A stretch of DNA of 64,000 nt, taken from Adiantum capillus-veneris (lineage: Eukaryota > Streptophyta > Polypodiopsida > Polypodiales > Pteridaceae). Made by a program: the position numbers and the translations under genes. The DNA lies in the NCBI GenBank assembly GCA_014529385.2, contig CM043961.1, forward strand, positions 18,582,478 through 18,646,477, written 5' to 3'. The notes beneath the pieces were generated by a model. That model searched no databases, had not been told where the DNA came from, and worked only from the letters and a program-made list of their open reading frames with translations. Shown one piece after another: positions 1 through 11,550 of the stretch; positions within the stretch are counted from its first letter, which is position 1; every line of letters starts with the position of its first letter.

Positions 1-1365
1 GCTAGAGTCAAACCTGTACCAATAAACAAAGTTGGAGATTACTGTGAAGGTGAGGAAGGCAACACGATGCTACCACTGGAGTTCAATGACATCAAAACCA
101 TGGCAATTTTGGATAGTGGAGCAGGTGTAGCCATAGTTACAAAAGATCTTTGGGAGAAATGGGGAAAACTAGCACTTCGAAAGACCAGAATGAAGCTACA
201 ATTAGCCGATGGTTATGTCAAAAGACCCTTGGGAATATTGGAAAAAATCATCGTAACATCATGTGGTATAGAATATGAGCATACGTTCGCAGTAGTTGAT
301 TTTGGTGACAGGAATAACTATGAAGTTATTCTTGGAAGACCCTTCATGCGCCAACTCATGATGATACAAGACTGGGGCTACAACTACCTATATCTTCGCC
401 ACATGGACAACATCACAAGGATAAACCTCGAAGATTACTCTTATCATGATGTGCAGCGAACACCTGTGGAGGATTTTGACTCAGCCACAGCAGCTAATTC
501 CAAAATTCAAGCATTTCTGGTTGAAAAACCTCAACTATGGATGTGCGGAGCTTCAGACAATGGAAGCTTGGATAGAAATGAGTGCAAACTGGAAAGAAGT
601 GTAGTGGATGATGCATATATTGCAGAGCCATTTCCAAAAGAAGCCTTCGAGCCTTTGGAATGGATGTTGATCTTAGCTACACTTGATGTAAGCACTAACG
701 AGACCACTCCCACAAAGTTTTGTGACAGTGAAGGTTTGGACTTAGTCCCCCTACGCATGCTAAAAGCACTTCACACGATAGACAAAGGCAATGAGGAGAC
801 TACAATGGTCAATGAAGTCGATGAGATAGAGAAGAAAGTCCAATGCCTGACAATTCAGGATGAAATCTCTATCAGGGACTTAACTCCTTGCTCTTCAGCT
901 CAAGAGACGATAGACGACACTGAGTCAAAAAACGAAGGGATCCAACGAGAGTGCCTCTTCATAGAAGATGCAGATGACGAACACTCGAGTGGGAAGCATA
1001 GTGAGTCTGAGGATGAAATGAGGATTCCTTTGACGATACCTAGACCACCCCACTATAAATTGCAGCGCTACAAAAGGAAGATCCAGAGAAGATACAAGAA
1101 AACCAACCCGATGCCGGAGCTAGAAAGCAAATTACAGTTCTTAATGCTAGTCAAGGCTGAAGACTGCATTAAAGATGGGGTAACGGGGATGTATTTCAGA
1201 GAAACAAAACGAAGAATGAAGAATCAGCCACCTAAAAAAGAACCTGAGACTAAAAGCAATATTTTCGCTAAAAAAGCGCAACGTGAACGACGACGAGAGA
1301 ATTTAGCCAAGAAAAGCTTGCACACCAACGAAGAATGGACCACAGAGCTATCAAATAGCACATAA
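1..1365 (+). pseudogene. E1 retropepsin (PR1) and acidic linker
   Basis: Aspartic protease that would process the Gag-Pol polyprotein. The catalytic D-S-G-A-G is at 112-126, and the second-half hallmark ILGRPF is near 328-345. After about residue 115 comes a long acidic/basic linker (E/D-rich near residues 270-325, K/R-rich near 335-420) with no known domain; part of it (W-x-x-x-LAT...VPL-x-ML-x-A-x-H) is recognisable again in E4. The frame runs from base 1, so the first ATG (67) is probably internal. It ends at TAA 1363-1365, after which the RT continues in the same frame, so this stop is either a nonsense mutation or a real ORF boundary. Confidence 0.85.
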
Positions 1366-1377
1366 GGAAGCACTTCA

Positions 1378-2724
1378 GTGCAGGATGGAATCAGTGTTCC
1401 TTCCCACTACAAGCAATATACTATTCAGGATAGGCGTATATGTTTGGAACAGCCTGTTCGAGAGAATAAACAAGTCGGGACATCATATGATGGTCCTAAA
1501 GAAGCTAAGAGAATTGATTTGGCAAACCCTGGAGAAGAGCCTAAACCTACCTACATTGCCACAGATCTTACTCCAGAGGAAGAGTTAACATTAATCGATG
1601 CCCTTAAGGAGTATAGGGATGTTTCTGCTTGGTCTTACAAGGACTTGAAGGGTGTGGATCCTGTTATCTGTCAGCACACCATTCCCCTAAAAGCCGATGC
1701 AAAACCTAGCAGACAACGTCCATATATGTACAACGAAACCTTTGCTAGAAAGATAAAGGAAGAGATAGACAAACTTATGGAAGCAGAATTCATATATGAG
1801 ATTGAACATACGGAAAGGGTGTCACCTGTTGTGGTTGTCCCCAAAAAGAATGGCAAGTTACGAGTATGTGTCAATCTTAAGAAAGTGAACGCTGCTACAA
1901 TCAGGGATAACTATCCTCTTCCCATAACCGAACACGTGTTAGAGAGAGTAGCAGGCAAAAGAGCGTATAGCTTTCTGGATGGATTCTCTGGTTACAATCA
2001 ACTGGGGATCAAGCCAGAAGATCAACACAAAACCGCTTTTGCTACAGAATGGGGCATATATGCGTATAGAGTGATGCCATTTGGGCTCACCAATGCACCA
2101 GCAACCTTCCAGAGAGTGATGAGTCATGCATTCAAGGAGTATCTTCGAAATTTCTTGGAAATATATATGGATGACATGTGTGTTTATTCCCTTGCGAGAG
2201 ATGAACATGTAGTTCACCTTAAGAAAGTCTTTGAGAAGTGTAGAACATATAGAATCTGCGTGAATCCTAAAAAATGCGTATTCATGGTTAGACAAGGGAA
2301 GATATTAGAGCACATAGTGTCAGCAAATGGGATATCCACAAATCTTGAAAAGATTAAAGTCATAATGGAATTGCCCAGATCTACAAATGCCAAAGGCATG
2401 CAAGCTTTTATGGGCCATTGTGGATACTATCGCAGATTTATCTACATGTATGATGTGATTGCACGACCTTTGTATGCCCTTATCACTGAATTCAAATGGA
2501 TTGAAGAATGTGAGGAATACTTTAGAAAGCTAAAGGAAGCGCTGATCACGGCTCCTATCCTCAAGGCTCCAGATTGGACGAAAGAATTCCATGTTCACAT
2601 AGATGCTTCAGCTATAGCGATTGGGTGTATCTTAGCTCAACCTGGTGACGGCAATATGGATTTCCCAATATCTTACGCCAGTAGACAGCTGAATAGTGCT
2701 GAGAAGAATTATACCACCATTTAA
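1378..2724 (+). pseudogene. E1 reverse transcriptase and N-terminal RNase H
   Basis: Copies element RNA into cDNA. RT motifs run in order: VVPKKNGKLRVCV near residue 150, DGFSGYNQL, PFGLTNAPATFQ and the catalytic YMDD at 2164-2175 (residues 263-266). RNase H begins with its first catalytic Asp (IDAS, 2602-2604) and SYASRQL. It is in the same frame as PR1 upstream and RNase H downstream. The frame breaks at TAA 2722-2724, exactly where gypsy RNase H has a Glu codon, so a single G-to-T change explains it. The start shown (a GTG) only marks the first codons after the upstream stop and is not claimed as a real initiation site. Confidence 0.9.
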
Positions 2725-2733
2725 AGAGAAGGT

Positions 2734-5517
2734 TTGGGAATGATATACGCTGTAAAGAAGTTCAGACACTATCTTCTAGCCAATCATTTCACCTTCTTTG
2801 TAGATCATCAAGCACTACTCTACTTGGCGAACAAACCATGCAATACGGGAAGAATCGTCAGATGGTTCATCATATTGCTAGAATTTGACTTCACTGTAGT
2901 AGTTAAAAAAGGTACAACCCACCAACGAGCTGATCATCTGTCTCGAATCTTAAGTGGAGAGCCACCAATGAGGATTGATGATGATCTGCCTGACGCTTAC
3001 CTTTTCAATATAGAAATGATTCCTCGATGGAGTCACAAAATCGTCCAAATCCTGTCTATCGGACAAGTTTCAGTAGGGCCTGAACGACTGATGTCACCAG
3101 ATGTGGTCTTTGAAAGCAAGAACTTCAAGCTGATTAGTGGAAGATTGTATTGTCAAAATGCTGATGGTATATTCCAATTATGCGTTGAGCCAAATGAGAT
3201 TCCACTATATCTAGCTGAAGCTCACACAGAGGTCATTGGAATACATCACGGATTCCACCAGACTTCTAGGAAGTTGAATCGACTTGGAGTGTATTGGCCG
3301 CGGATGAAGAAGGATGTGCACAAGTACATTCAAGAATGTGCACAATGCAGAGCCAAACCACCGGTGGATCATGCCACCTTATACCAAGTGACCATAGCAC
3401 CTAAATGGAGTCAGTATATAGTCGATTATCTTAAGGGGACTCCATTTCCCGAGAAAATGAGCAGGACAAGGGAACGAGCGATAATAAAGGAAGCAGAAAT
3501 GTATCAACTAATTGGCAATCAATTGTATAAACGAAACAAAGACAATCAGTTAAGGCTATGTGCATCGGAAAGAGAATACCTGCCAATCCTACAGGAAGCA
3601 CATGCAGGGCAGGCTGGTGGCCATTTCTCAGCAGAACGCACAGCGCAATTGATTATGTTTGCAGGGATATGGTGGCCAACACTCCTTCAAGACGCGTCGA
3701 TGTATGTCAAGCGATGTGACGACTGCCAACGTGCAAAAGTTCCTATGCAAAAGGACCATATGCCTCTTAGACCTATGCTAGGGACTAGAGCATTTGCCAA
3801 ATGGGGAATTGATTTCGTGGGTCTGATCACACCGGCCTATAGGAGTCACGTTGAATACATCATTGTGGCTACAGATTACTTAACGAAATGGGTCGAAGCA
3901 AAAGCCACAACTAAAAATGATGTATGCACCACCGCTCAGTTTCTATATGAAGAAATTTTCACCAGATATGGGCTACCCATAGAAATAGTCAGTGATCGAG
4001 GAACACACTTTGTCAATGAAGTGATTGAATACTTGCTTGACGAGTTCCTTGTCATACATAAGAAGTCAGCTCCATATCACCCGCAAGCCAATGGCTTAGC
4101 GGAGAGCACAAACAAAGTCTTATGCACATTGCTCACAAAAATAGTGAATAACAATAGGACTGATTGGGACCAGAAATTGCACGCTGCAATTTGGGCATAT
4201 AGAGTGGCCTATAAGACTGTCCTAAATACAACACCATACAATATGGTGTATGGTCTTAATGCAATATTTCCAAGGGAATTCCTAATTCCTACTTTAAGAG
4301 TGGCACAAGCACTCGAATGGATAGGTCATGAGCTCATACAACGCCTAGATGACCTAGAGAAACTTGATGAAACAAGAATGAAAGTTATCATAGGCATCTA
4401 CGCGCAAAAGCGTAGAATGAAGGAGTTCCATGACAAGCACTTGCTAACGAAAGAATTTCAGAAAGGTGATTATGTGCTTGTCTACAAACTCAAACAAAAA
4501 ACCAAGAAATTGAAGAAGCAAGGCATGGGACCCTATTTGATTATAGATATATCATCTAGCGGGGCCATCAAACTTGCCACATTAGAGGGAGAGGAGATGC
4601 CTAATTGGATTAGTGGATGCAGGTTAAAGAAATATCATCTCCCGCTAACTCCAGAAATGCTTGAGAGGGTGCATGCAGCTGGTTGTCGAAAAGCTACAGC
4701 CAAATTTATCAAAGAAGAAGCACGGCTTCGACAACTCAAACGAAAGCAGCAGCAACATGGATTCAACAAGAAAAAGTGGACTCGGATGTATCAGATTACT
4801 CCTTTTGATCTGGATGATGAAGATGTTGATCCTTGCATTCTGATTGAAGTGACCGTGGATAAAGTTCCAACCTATGTCTTAGTGGATTCAGGAGCTCATT
4901 ACAACTACGTCACATACAGTTTATTTAATCAGCTGACAGGTGTTCAGTTAGTGCCGGAATTTTGCTGCTGTGAAGCCTTCAATAATGCAATTATCATAAC
5001 CAAAGGCTGGGCGGAGATACCCTTGTATATCAATGGCCTGCTGTGCACTCATCAATTTCATGTGTGCGATGTTCAAGATGATTATTCCCCCATCATATTT
5101 GGTACAACCTGGCAAAGGAGATACAACGCTTATTTGCACTGGTCAGGTAACCAAATGTACTTTCAAGTAGAGGGAAAGGTCAGCAAAGTGTTGTTTGCAA
5201 GCGAGGAGGAGGTCCCTCATCAGCAACTACGAGAAAACAATCAGAAAGTCCTTCCTCCACCACCTGCGCCTGTTTCAGCAACTGTACATTCGTCACAGCC
5301 AAAGGAAACTGTTGATGCTGCATGTCGGGTCAACATTGAAGAACCAATGTCACAACCTGCACTTCCTCACACAAAAAAAGGCCTCAACATAAATCCGGAA
5401 TTCCACAGTTACCTCGCCCAACATACAAGCAAGTTTGGCGGCCAAAACAATCAAATCCACAATCTCCACCGCCAAAGCCTAGCCAACAACTTGTCTGGAA
5501 AGCGAAGCCACCACTAG
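2734..5517 (+). pseudogene. E1 RNase H end, duplicated HHCC domain, integrase and second retropepsin-like domain
   Basis: Residues 1-75 complete RNase H (VDHQALLYL, RADHLSR). Two integrase N-terminal zinc units follow in tandem: H-x6-H...C-x2-C at about 156-206 and again at about 282-337, each preceded by the same LY-x-N-x-D lead-in. The integrase core has D360, D421 and E457, with 35 residues between the last two (DD35E). A GPY-like motif is near residue 599. After a K/R-rich stretch, residues 705-815 read as another retropepsin: VDSGAHYN (catalytic D at 4885-4887) and, later, IIFGTTW. Post-integrase proteases are unusual in gypsy elements. The frame ends at 5517, but a tail in the -1 frame continues the protein. 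Confidence 0.85.
5373..5379 (+). other. A7 run with -1 slippery geometry between pol/PR2 and the W-x-P-K tail
   Basis: In the pol frame the codons read ACA AAA AAA GGC, so the run fits the X-XXY-YYZ slippery pattern (A AAA AAA). A -1 slip here enters exactly the frame that is open into the W-x-P-K tail. It could equally be a simple homopolymer length mutation in a decayed copy; no pseudoknot was identified by eye. Confidence 0.4.
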
Positions 5518-6014
5518 TGCCCAACACATCGACAACATCCAACAAATATAGGTGGACTCCAATCAAACCTGCTAATGTCATTACTCCTATACAAAAAACC
5601 AAGCAGATCTGGTGGCCCAAGCAACCCAAGCCAACAGTTGCTCAACCCCCGCTGCCAAAAGGCAACCACACGGAAATCACAGCTACTCGACAATCCAAAT
5701 AGTACACCCGAGCCCACCCACCGCCCAGGCAAATCAAACCCGAAAGTCCTATTCACTACAAACAAGTTTGGGTTCTTAAACAGCCCACCAAAACTGCCGT
5801 TTCGTATAAATGGCAACCCAAACAAAAGATTCCAAACCCAAAACCGGCTACATCCAGGTTGCAATGGCAACCTAAAAAACATCAACAGGTACTCAACACG
5901 TCAACATTGGTCAAACCACCACCAGTTCTGACCATGTCCGAGAAACTTAGTCTCTTGAAAGCATTCTACCACTTGGAAACCTCGCCAGCACATGCCCTTA
6001 AGCAATCTTCTTAA
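5382..6014 (+). pseudogene. E1 C-terminal W-x-P-K repeat tail
   Basis: Read in the -1 frame relative to pol, this segment stays open to TAA 6012-6014 apart from one TAG at 5700-5702. It holds seven spaced copies of a short motif: VWRPK, VWKAK, RWTPIK, IWWPK, VWVLK, KWQPK and QWQPK, separated by Pro/Gln/Ser/Lys-rich linkers. The last 30 residues (SEKLSLLKAFYHLE...) look helical. Similar motifs follow the protease-side linker in E4 (33048-33400) and recur in E9 (61041-61237), so the tail belongs to the family. I recognise no database domain. Repeated Trp plus Lys/Pro could suit nucleic-acid or peptide binding, but that is inference. Confidence 0.7.
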
Positions 6015-6161
6015 GACCCTCATCTTGCACAGCATTAATTTTTCCATGCACTGACCGAGTATGCATGCATAGGGCTAATTACACGGCCTTGCATAGGCAC
6101 CAATGTTTTACCCATGCACAACACCACTAGTATGACACAATGTCGTCCGGGAGGACTCCAG

Positions 6162-6178
6162 ATAGGCGGGGGGGAGGC
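6162..6178 (+). other. Polypurine-tract-like G-rich run after E1 coding region
   Basis: A run of eight Gs in a purine context, about 150 bases after the tail stop codon, where a gypsy element would prime plus-strand synthesis. The sequence just after it does not begin with a clean TG, so the LTR start is not certain. Confidence 0.45.
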
Positions 6179-7232
6179 ATTCCAAATGCGGACCCAAAAT
6201 GATGATAGGGCAGTGTATTCAAATGTTTTCCGACTTATTTTGTGTTTTATTGCGAATTTTCTTGACCAAGTTTGCATTTTCTGCCCTGAATAGTGATAAA
6301 AAAGGGGAAACTGCCACATATATACCCCTAGGTGTGTGTAAATATGTACAAAATTTAGTTTTTAGCTATCTTAAATACATACGAGATATCGGGACATCCT
6401 ATGATTTTTCGGATAATTTTTGGAGTGATTTGCTATTTCTTTGCTATTTTTCTCTTTTTATTTTCTAATAAATAGTAATAAGCCGCCAAAAATAAAACAG
6501 AGAGACAAGAAATGTTTCCTAATATTAGGAAACCCGCATGAATTTTCAGAATGGATTTCCAATGTCAACAGGTCAGGTTGCGGAAAATGACGGAAACCAT
6601 ATTTTTAATGCGGAAAGGCTCAAAGTGCAAAAGTGATGGAATTTGGCCATACGGTGTCCAAATCGCAAAATTTTCGATCCGTAGGTCATCTAACATGTGA
6701 GTTGGGACTAACCATGGGGGTGGTTGCACTTGCACGTCCTAAGCTTCAGGTATGTATACCCCAAGCCCTCATTTCTAAGCTCATTTGCTACTTGTCCTTG
6801 TGAAAGAGATCTTGAGAGAGCATATTGCCACCTGCTTCCACATTGCAGTCATGGCTACCATGAGGGGTAAGTACAAATACTTTTCAAGTCATTTAATGCT
6901 TGTTTGACTCATTTACAAGAACGTAACAAGCACACACAAGGCTGGGAAGGCACAATCCCGTAGAAAACACAGCAGACTCTAGAGACCACCAAAGGCTATA
7001 GGACTTCACAGAGACCTCAGAGATAGGTCTAATAACAATGCCACATAGGCATATGCTAACCCAGAAGGCCGAGACCAACACAGAGTCAGCAGATGGCTTT
7101 GGGAGTCTGGGAAGACACCACACCCAATGTGGATGTCAAAAATGACAAGTGACCACACCAAAAGGGTGTATAGGGCCTAGCTACAATGTCCCAACACAAA
7201 ACTCCAATTGCATGTCACTCCTGTGATCCCCC
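6179..7232. other. Non-coding stretch, possible E1 3' LTR
   Basis: No credible coding sequence. AT-rich DNA with TATATACC at about 6318-6326 and GTATGTATACC at about 6750, followed by short CTCATTT/GAGAGAGCA leader-like sequence, suggesting LTR promoter DNA. From about 6930 the sequence changes character. Boundaries cannot be placed without a second LTR copy. Confidence 0.35.
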
Positions 7233-8104
7233 AGACAGTAAGCGCTCTTACTATCTCTAAGGGATTTTTGGCCAATTTCTCACCTTTGAGCACATATGCA
7301 CCTCAAAATACGTCAATATACATGCATTTGACCCACAAAATCACAAAAGCCCCATCCTTAGACCAAAATCCAAGCTCATCAGTCTGCCAACATCAATCCT
7401 GGTGAAGAAACCATGATACCCAATTCCAAGTTGAGAGCCAAGCTCCACAATTGCTTCTTAGAGCCTCTATGAGCCACCCATAAAGCTACATTCTCAAAAA
7501 GTTCAAAAAATGCTTAAGAGACAGTAAGCGCTCTTACTGTCTCCCATGTCCAGACTACTACCAAAGTTTCCAGATAGCTCCTATACATCACCATGATTAC
7601 ATTGGCTAATCCTCCTACCAAGTAAAAATGCAAAAAACCATCACTTAGCCATTTCAGTCACCAGCTAGCCAACTCTGGGTGGACCTACTGTTGCCAAGGA
7701 GCATCACACTATCAAAGTCATCACATCAAAAATCATCAAATGATGCCTTCCAGCTAACCCTGGCATTACAGATCAAAAACCAGCTCCATATCACTCTCGA
7801 GACAGTAAGCGCTCTTACTGTCTCAATGCCCAGAAGTTCACTTGCACCCCATCAAAAGCTGTATCTAGCCTCATTGCACAACGTTTGTGAAACCACAAGC
7901 ACGATGCATCAAAATTTCACTAAGTTACCTATTTATACAGCTCACCTCCCATCTAGGGTTTGCCATATATCATGGTATATTGCTCCATATTACACCAAAA
8001 TTGGGGAGTACACTCCACATGCATTGTATTACATGCCTATGCACTCATTGTCACCTCAAAGTGCCAAAAACACCTACTAGAGACAGTAAACACGCTCACT
8101 GTCT
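7233..8104. repeat. Four 24-bp hairpins spaced 281-286 bp apart
   Basis: Copies start at 7233, 7519, 7800 and 8081 (intervals 286, 281 and 281). The two central copies are identical: arms AGACAGTAAG and CTTACTGTCT around the loop CGCT, extended by a G/C pair on each side. Copy 1 has one arm mismatch. Copy 4 keeps only the outer AGACAGT/ACTGTCT pairing. The roughly 257-bp stretches between copies show no obvious similarity to one another. A half copy (AGACAGTAAGCG) lies at 9960. The function is unknown. Confidence 0.8.
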
Positions 8105-8330
8105 GGTGTTGCTAAATTGTCAGTTTTAGTGTTTTGGGCTTGCAAGCATGCTTTATACATATATTTTGAGTGTTACTTGCATTTGATGATCATCAAAGAT
8201 TCAGTTGAAGCTCCTATCCAGCACTCTGACTAGACACTGACAACTTTCAAGTTGGTGGTCTGCTTACAGGGAAAATGCAAGAAGAAAAGAAGCCAGACCA
8301 CTAGAGACAGAAGGGACTGTATAGCAAGAG

Positions 8331-9219
8331 ATGCCTCCAGAGAAACCAATATCTGCACCTGCTACAAAGCCAGAGCCTACTACAGCTGAAGCAGCAGACA
8401 AAGAGCTTACATTGAATGAATTGGCAGAGATGCAGTTAAGAGAGCGCTTGGAGACCCTCCATGAGAGGTATCATTGGAAGAGCCTACGTTGGGAGCAGTG
8501 TATACTACACTCTGAAAATGTCGCTCACCTGACTCCCCAGCAGATAAATGAACCTTGAGGAGCAGCAGGTGCCAGAGAAAAGTCTTGAACCTACATGGCG
8601 ACAGAGATGGATTAAGAAGCATCCAGAATTTCTTATCCATCAAATCCACGCAGCTATATACATTAAAGAAGATCCTACAGTCTGCCCCTGTCCGCGAGTA
8701 TACACATGGCAAGAGTTTGAGCACCTTCAGAAGGAGCATCCCACTTGGATGAACTATCCACTACTGCCAGCTCCTAAGCCAGGTGACTACCTTACAGAAG
8801 AATATATGATCAGATCATTGACTGAAGCTGAGGAAATGTACAGAGGTCTCCCAGACCTATCTACAGGCATGCTAAGGAAAATATGTTGGATGCTACTAAC
8901 CTGTATACATGTATACCACCAGATGAAGTTAACCGACACTCCCTGGTTGGGTAATTTGGAGGGTACAAGAGGCCTATACTATGATCTATCCGGCCAACCA
9001 GATGAAGTCATTTTGCATGGATTTTTTTCTCGTGTAATGTTTTTGCCCAGCTACTATCTCCAAACATTCGAAGAGGCTTTCTACACCGGCTTCTTCTCCT
9101 ATAATTCAAAGATCTTCAACCTCGAAGTCGTAGACCTTAGAGCAAGATATGTAAGTTATACAGCAATCGAGTTGAAGCATGGGATCCAGAATATCCCACT
9201 ATCAGCCATTGAAAAGTAG
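8331..9219 (+). pseudogene. Unrecognised retroelement-associated ORF with one-base frameshift
   Basis: An ORF from ATG 8331 (MPPEKPISAPATKPEPT..., Pro/Ala/Glu-rich then helical) runs to 8558. A second frame continues the same protein from about 8555 to TAG 9217-9219; one extra T near 8552-8556 explains the shift, giving about 295 codons. A further 22 codons stay open after the TAG. The second part is rich in Trp, Tyr and Leu (WRQRWIKKHPEFL, TWQEFEHLQKEHPTWM) and I recognise no domain in it. It ends about 135 bases before a polypurine tract and LTR start, so it is probably the last ORF of element E8. It could be a divergent Gag or an accessory protein. Confidence 0.55.
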
Positions 9220-9353
9220 AAGAAGGCCCAATTCAAAGCGGCCCTTAAGCTTATGGCAGGGCGTAGATTAGAAAGATGTCCACTCAATTGAACAGATGAA
9301 ACGCCAACCGCTTAACACACTCCACAACAACCCCATGTCGAGGAAGACTTGGT

Positions 9354-9368
9354 TTAGGAGGGGGGGAG
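9354..9368 (+). other. E8 polypurine tract
   Basis: A 15-base tract, TT then AGGAGGGGGGGAG, directly followed by TGTTGCAGG, the usual PPT-LTR junction of a + strand retrotransposon. Confidence 0.7.
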
Positions 9369-9943
9369 TGTTGCAGGTCAGCAACGGTGGATAGCGGCCA
9401 CCACTACATCAAGTCAAATCCCCGCCTTTTTGTATTAATTTTCTACTCTGAAGCCGAGCTTGTAATATTTTTGCTATTCAAACGTAAAGGGTTTATCTTC
9501 AGGGGCCATGAGCTTCCAAGTTGTACTGATTCCCAACTCAAGCACACAATTGATTATTGAGCCATGTATCTATGGGAAACCCTCCTCCCACAAGACCTAA
9601 GTATAAAGGTCAAAATGAAGGGTTTTGTAGGATGGATTTGATGAGTTAGAAAAACTCTCTGCACGGGCAGCTTATCTATTTTTGTGTGTGCATCTTCTTT
9701 GATTGCTATCTTGTGCTGCACGAGTCGCATTGCAGAACCCAGACCACAGGCGCGTTCAGCTCATCAAGCTCTTCAATTCAATGCCAACCATTTGCCACGA
9801 GACGCTACTTCACGAGCATCGACCTACGGACTTACAGGTGAGTTTTAGGGAGTTTAGGGTAGATTTCAGTGAAACCAACCATAGAGTAGGGTAGCTCTCC
9901 CTTAGACGCAGCTGTAGAGACCATCTGGGACCGTTTCCAACAA
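9369..9943 (+). repeat. E8 probable 3' LTR
   Basis: Begins TGTTGCAGG straight after the polypurine tract. It contains a TATA box (TATAAAG, 9602-9608) and a consensus-like splice donor (CAG/GTGAGT, about 9836-9844). A TGTTG...CAACA end pairing would place the 3' border at CCAACA, about 9943, but no second LTR copy was found in the window to confirm it. A sequence resembling a splice acceptor (CTGCTTACAG/G) lies upstream of the E8 ORF at about 8262-8272. Confidence 0.5.
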
Positions 9944-10672
<729 letters not shown>

Positions 10673-11126
10673 TGTCGTGGATAGAGGATGAGCTCTGAGA
10701 GCGCTGAGCTATGGCACGAGCGCCCATGGGCGTAGTGGGTGGCACATGCAATGCTACTCGCGGCCGTGAGAGGAGATGGCAGGCTATTTGGGCACGGAAT
10801 GGCAGCCAGTCGGTGGCGCCCTAGACCGGCACAACTCGATTGATAATGTGTCAAGCCCCGAATGTGGGGCGCTTGCACACGCTCGTAGGGGCCGCAAATT
10901 TTTTGAGGGCTAACATGGGAGCATCGACGGCGCCATCGGTGCCCCGACTAAGAGAGAGATCCCGCGGTTGGTGGCGGATTCTCAAACAAAATTGAGCCCG
11001 AAATAGCAAAAGTGGGGGATCACATGCATGGTGGCCAAAAATAGGAAGGGTGTGCTAAATCGGGAGGTGCTCCTACGCCCAAAGGGGCAGTTTTGGACAA
11101 TTTTGGGCAGCTTCCTTCGGAGAGCG
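10673..11126. other. GC-richer unassigned DNA
   Basis: No ORF with recognisable content. It is more GC-rich than its surroundings, with one short inverted repeat (GCCCC-GAATGT-GGGGC, about 10855-10871). It ends where chromovirus RNase H sequence begins. Confidence 0.4.
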
Positions 11127-11550
11127 GAGGAGGAACTTCAAGAAGGGCACGCCATAGCCTACAAAATTTGAACGCTCGACCCTATTTAGCAAGCTCTATG
11201 GATATATGAGAAGGAACCCTTAGCACTTCTATGTGCTCTAGACTCGTGGAAGCACTATTTATTGGGGACTCCTTTCATTTTTGCAAACGGATCACCAAAG
11301 CCTTAAGTAATTCATGACGCAGATCGAGCACTCCGACAAACAAATAGGTGGGCAAATTGCCTTTTGCAATTTCATTTTTATATTGCTCACATTGCTGGCA
11401 AGAATAATCAAGGGCGATGCACTCTCAAGACAACCAAGGGTGAATGCGGTATCCATAGAAACTCACAATGACCTACGTTCTCGATTTTAGAGATGTGATT
11501 TCAGTCCTTGCACTAGGGAAGAAGGAACCATTTACCATACAAGATGGTTA
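11127..11550 (+). pseudogene. E7: chromovirus RNase H fragment, left half
   Basis: Translated with frameshifts, this reads RNase H and linker residues of the E2/E3 family (LQEGHAI, ALDSWKHYLLGTPFI, FHFYIAHIAGK) and runs up to the E2 left border. It resumes at 20459 on the far side of E2 with the next bases of the same gene, so E2 is nested in it. Many stops and indels make this the oldest chromovirus copy here. Confidence 0.85.

Larger units (their letters stand above)
1..6178 (+). mobile_element. E1: Ty3/gypsy retrotransposon, 5'-truncated by window edge
   Basis: Internal region of a + strand gypsy element. The frame is already open at base 1, and the residues before the protease match those before the E4 protease on the other strand (34079-33990), so gag and the 5' LTR lie upstream of the window. 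Domain order is protease, acidic linker, RT, RNase H, two HHCC zinc domains, integrase core, GPY/F-like segment, a second retropepsin-like domain and a W-x-P-K repeat tail, then a G-rich tract at 6162-6178. Pol stays in one frame from 1 to 5517 apart from two stop codons, so the copy is only moderately decayed. The 3' LTR boundary could not be fixed. Confidence 0.9.

Noticed and set aside
7233-8104. Evenly spaced palindromic repeats considered as a CRISPR array
   Set aside because: The intervals of about 257 bp between repeats are far too long, no cas genes exist, and the DNA is plainly plant nuclear.
10673-11126. GC-rich stretch considered as an rRNA or tRNA gene
   Set aside because: No conserved rRNA core words and no cloverleaf with an intact CCA-side stem could be found.
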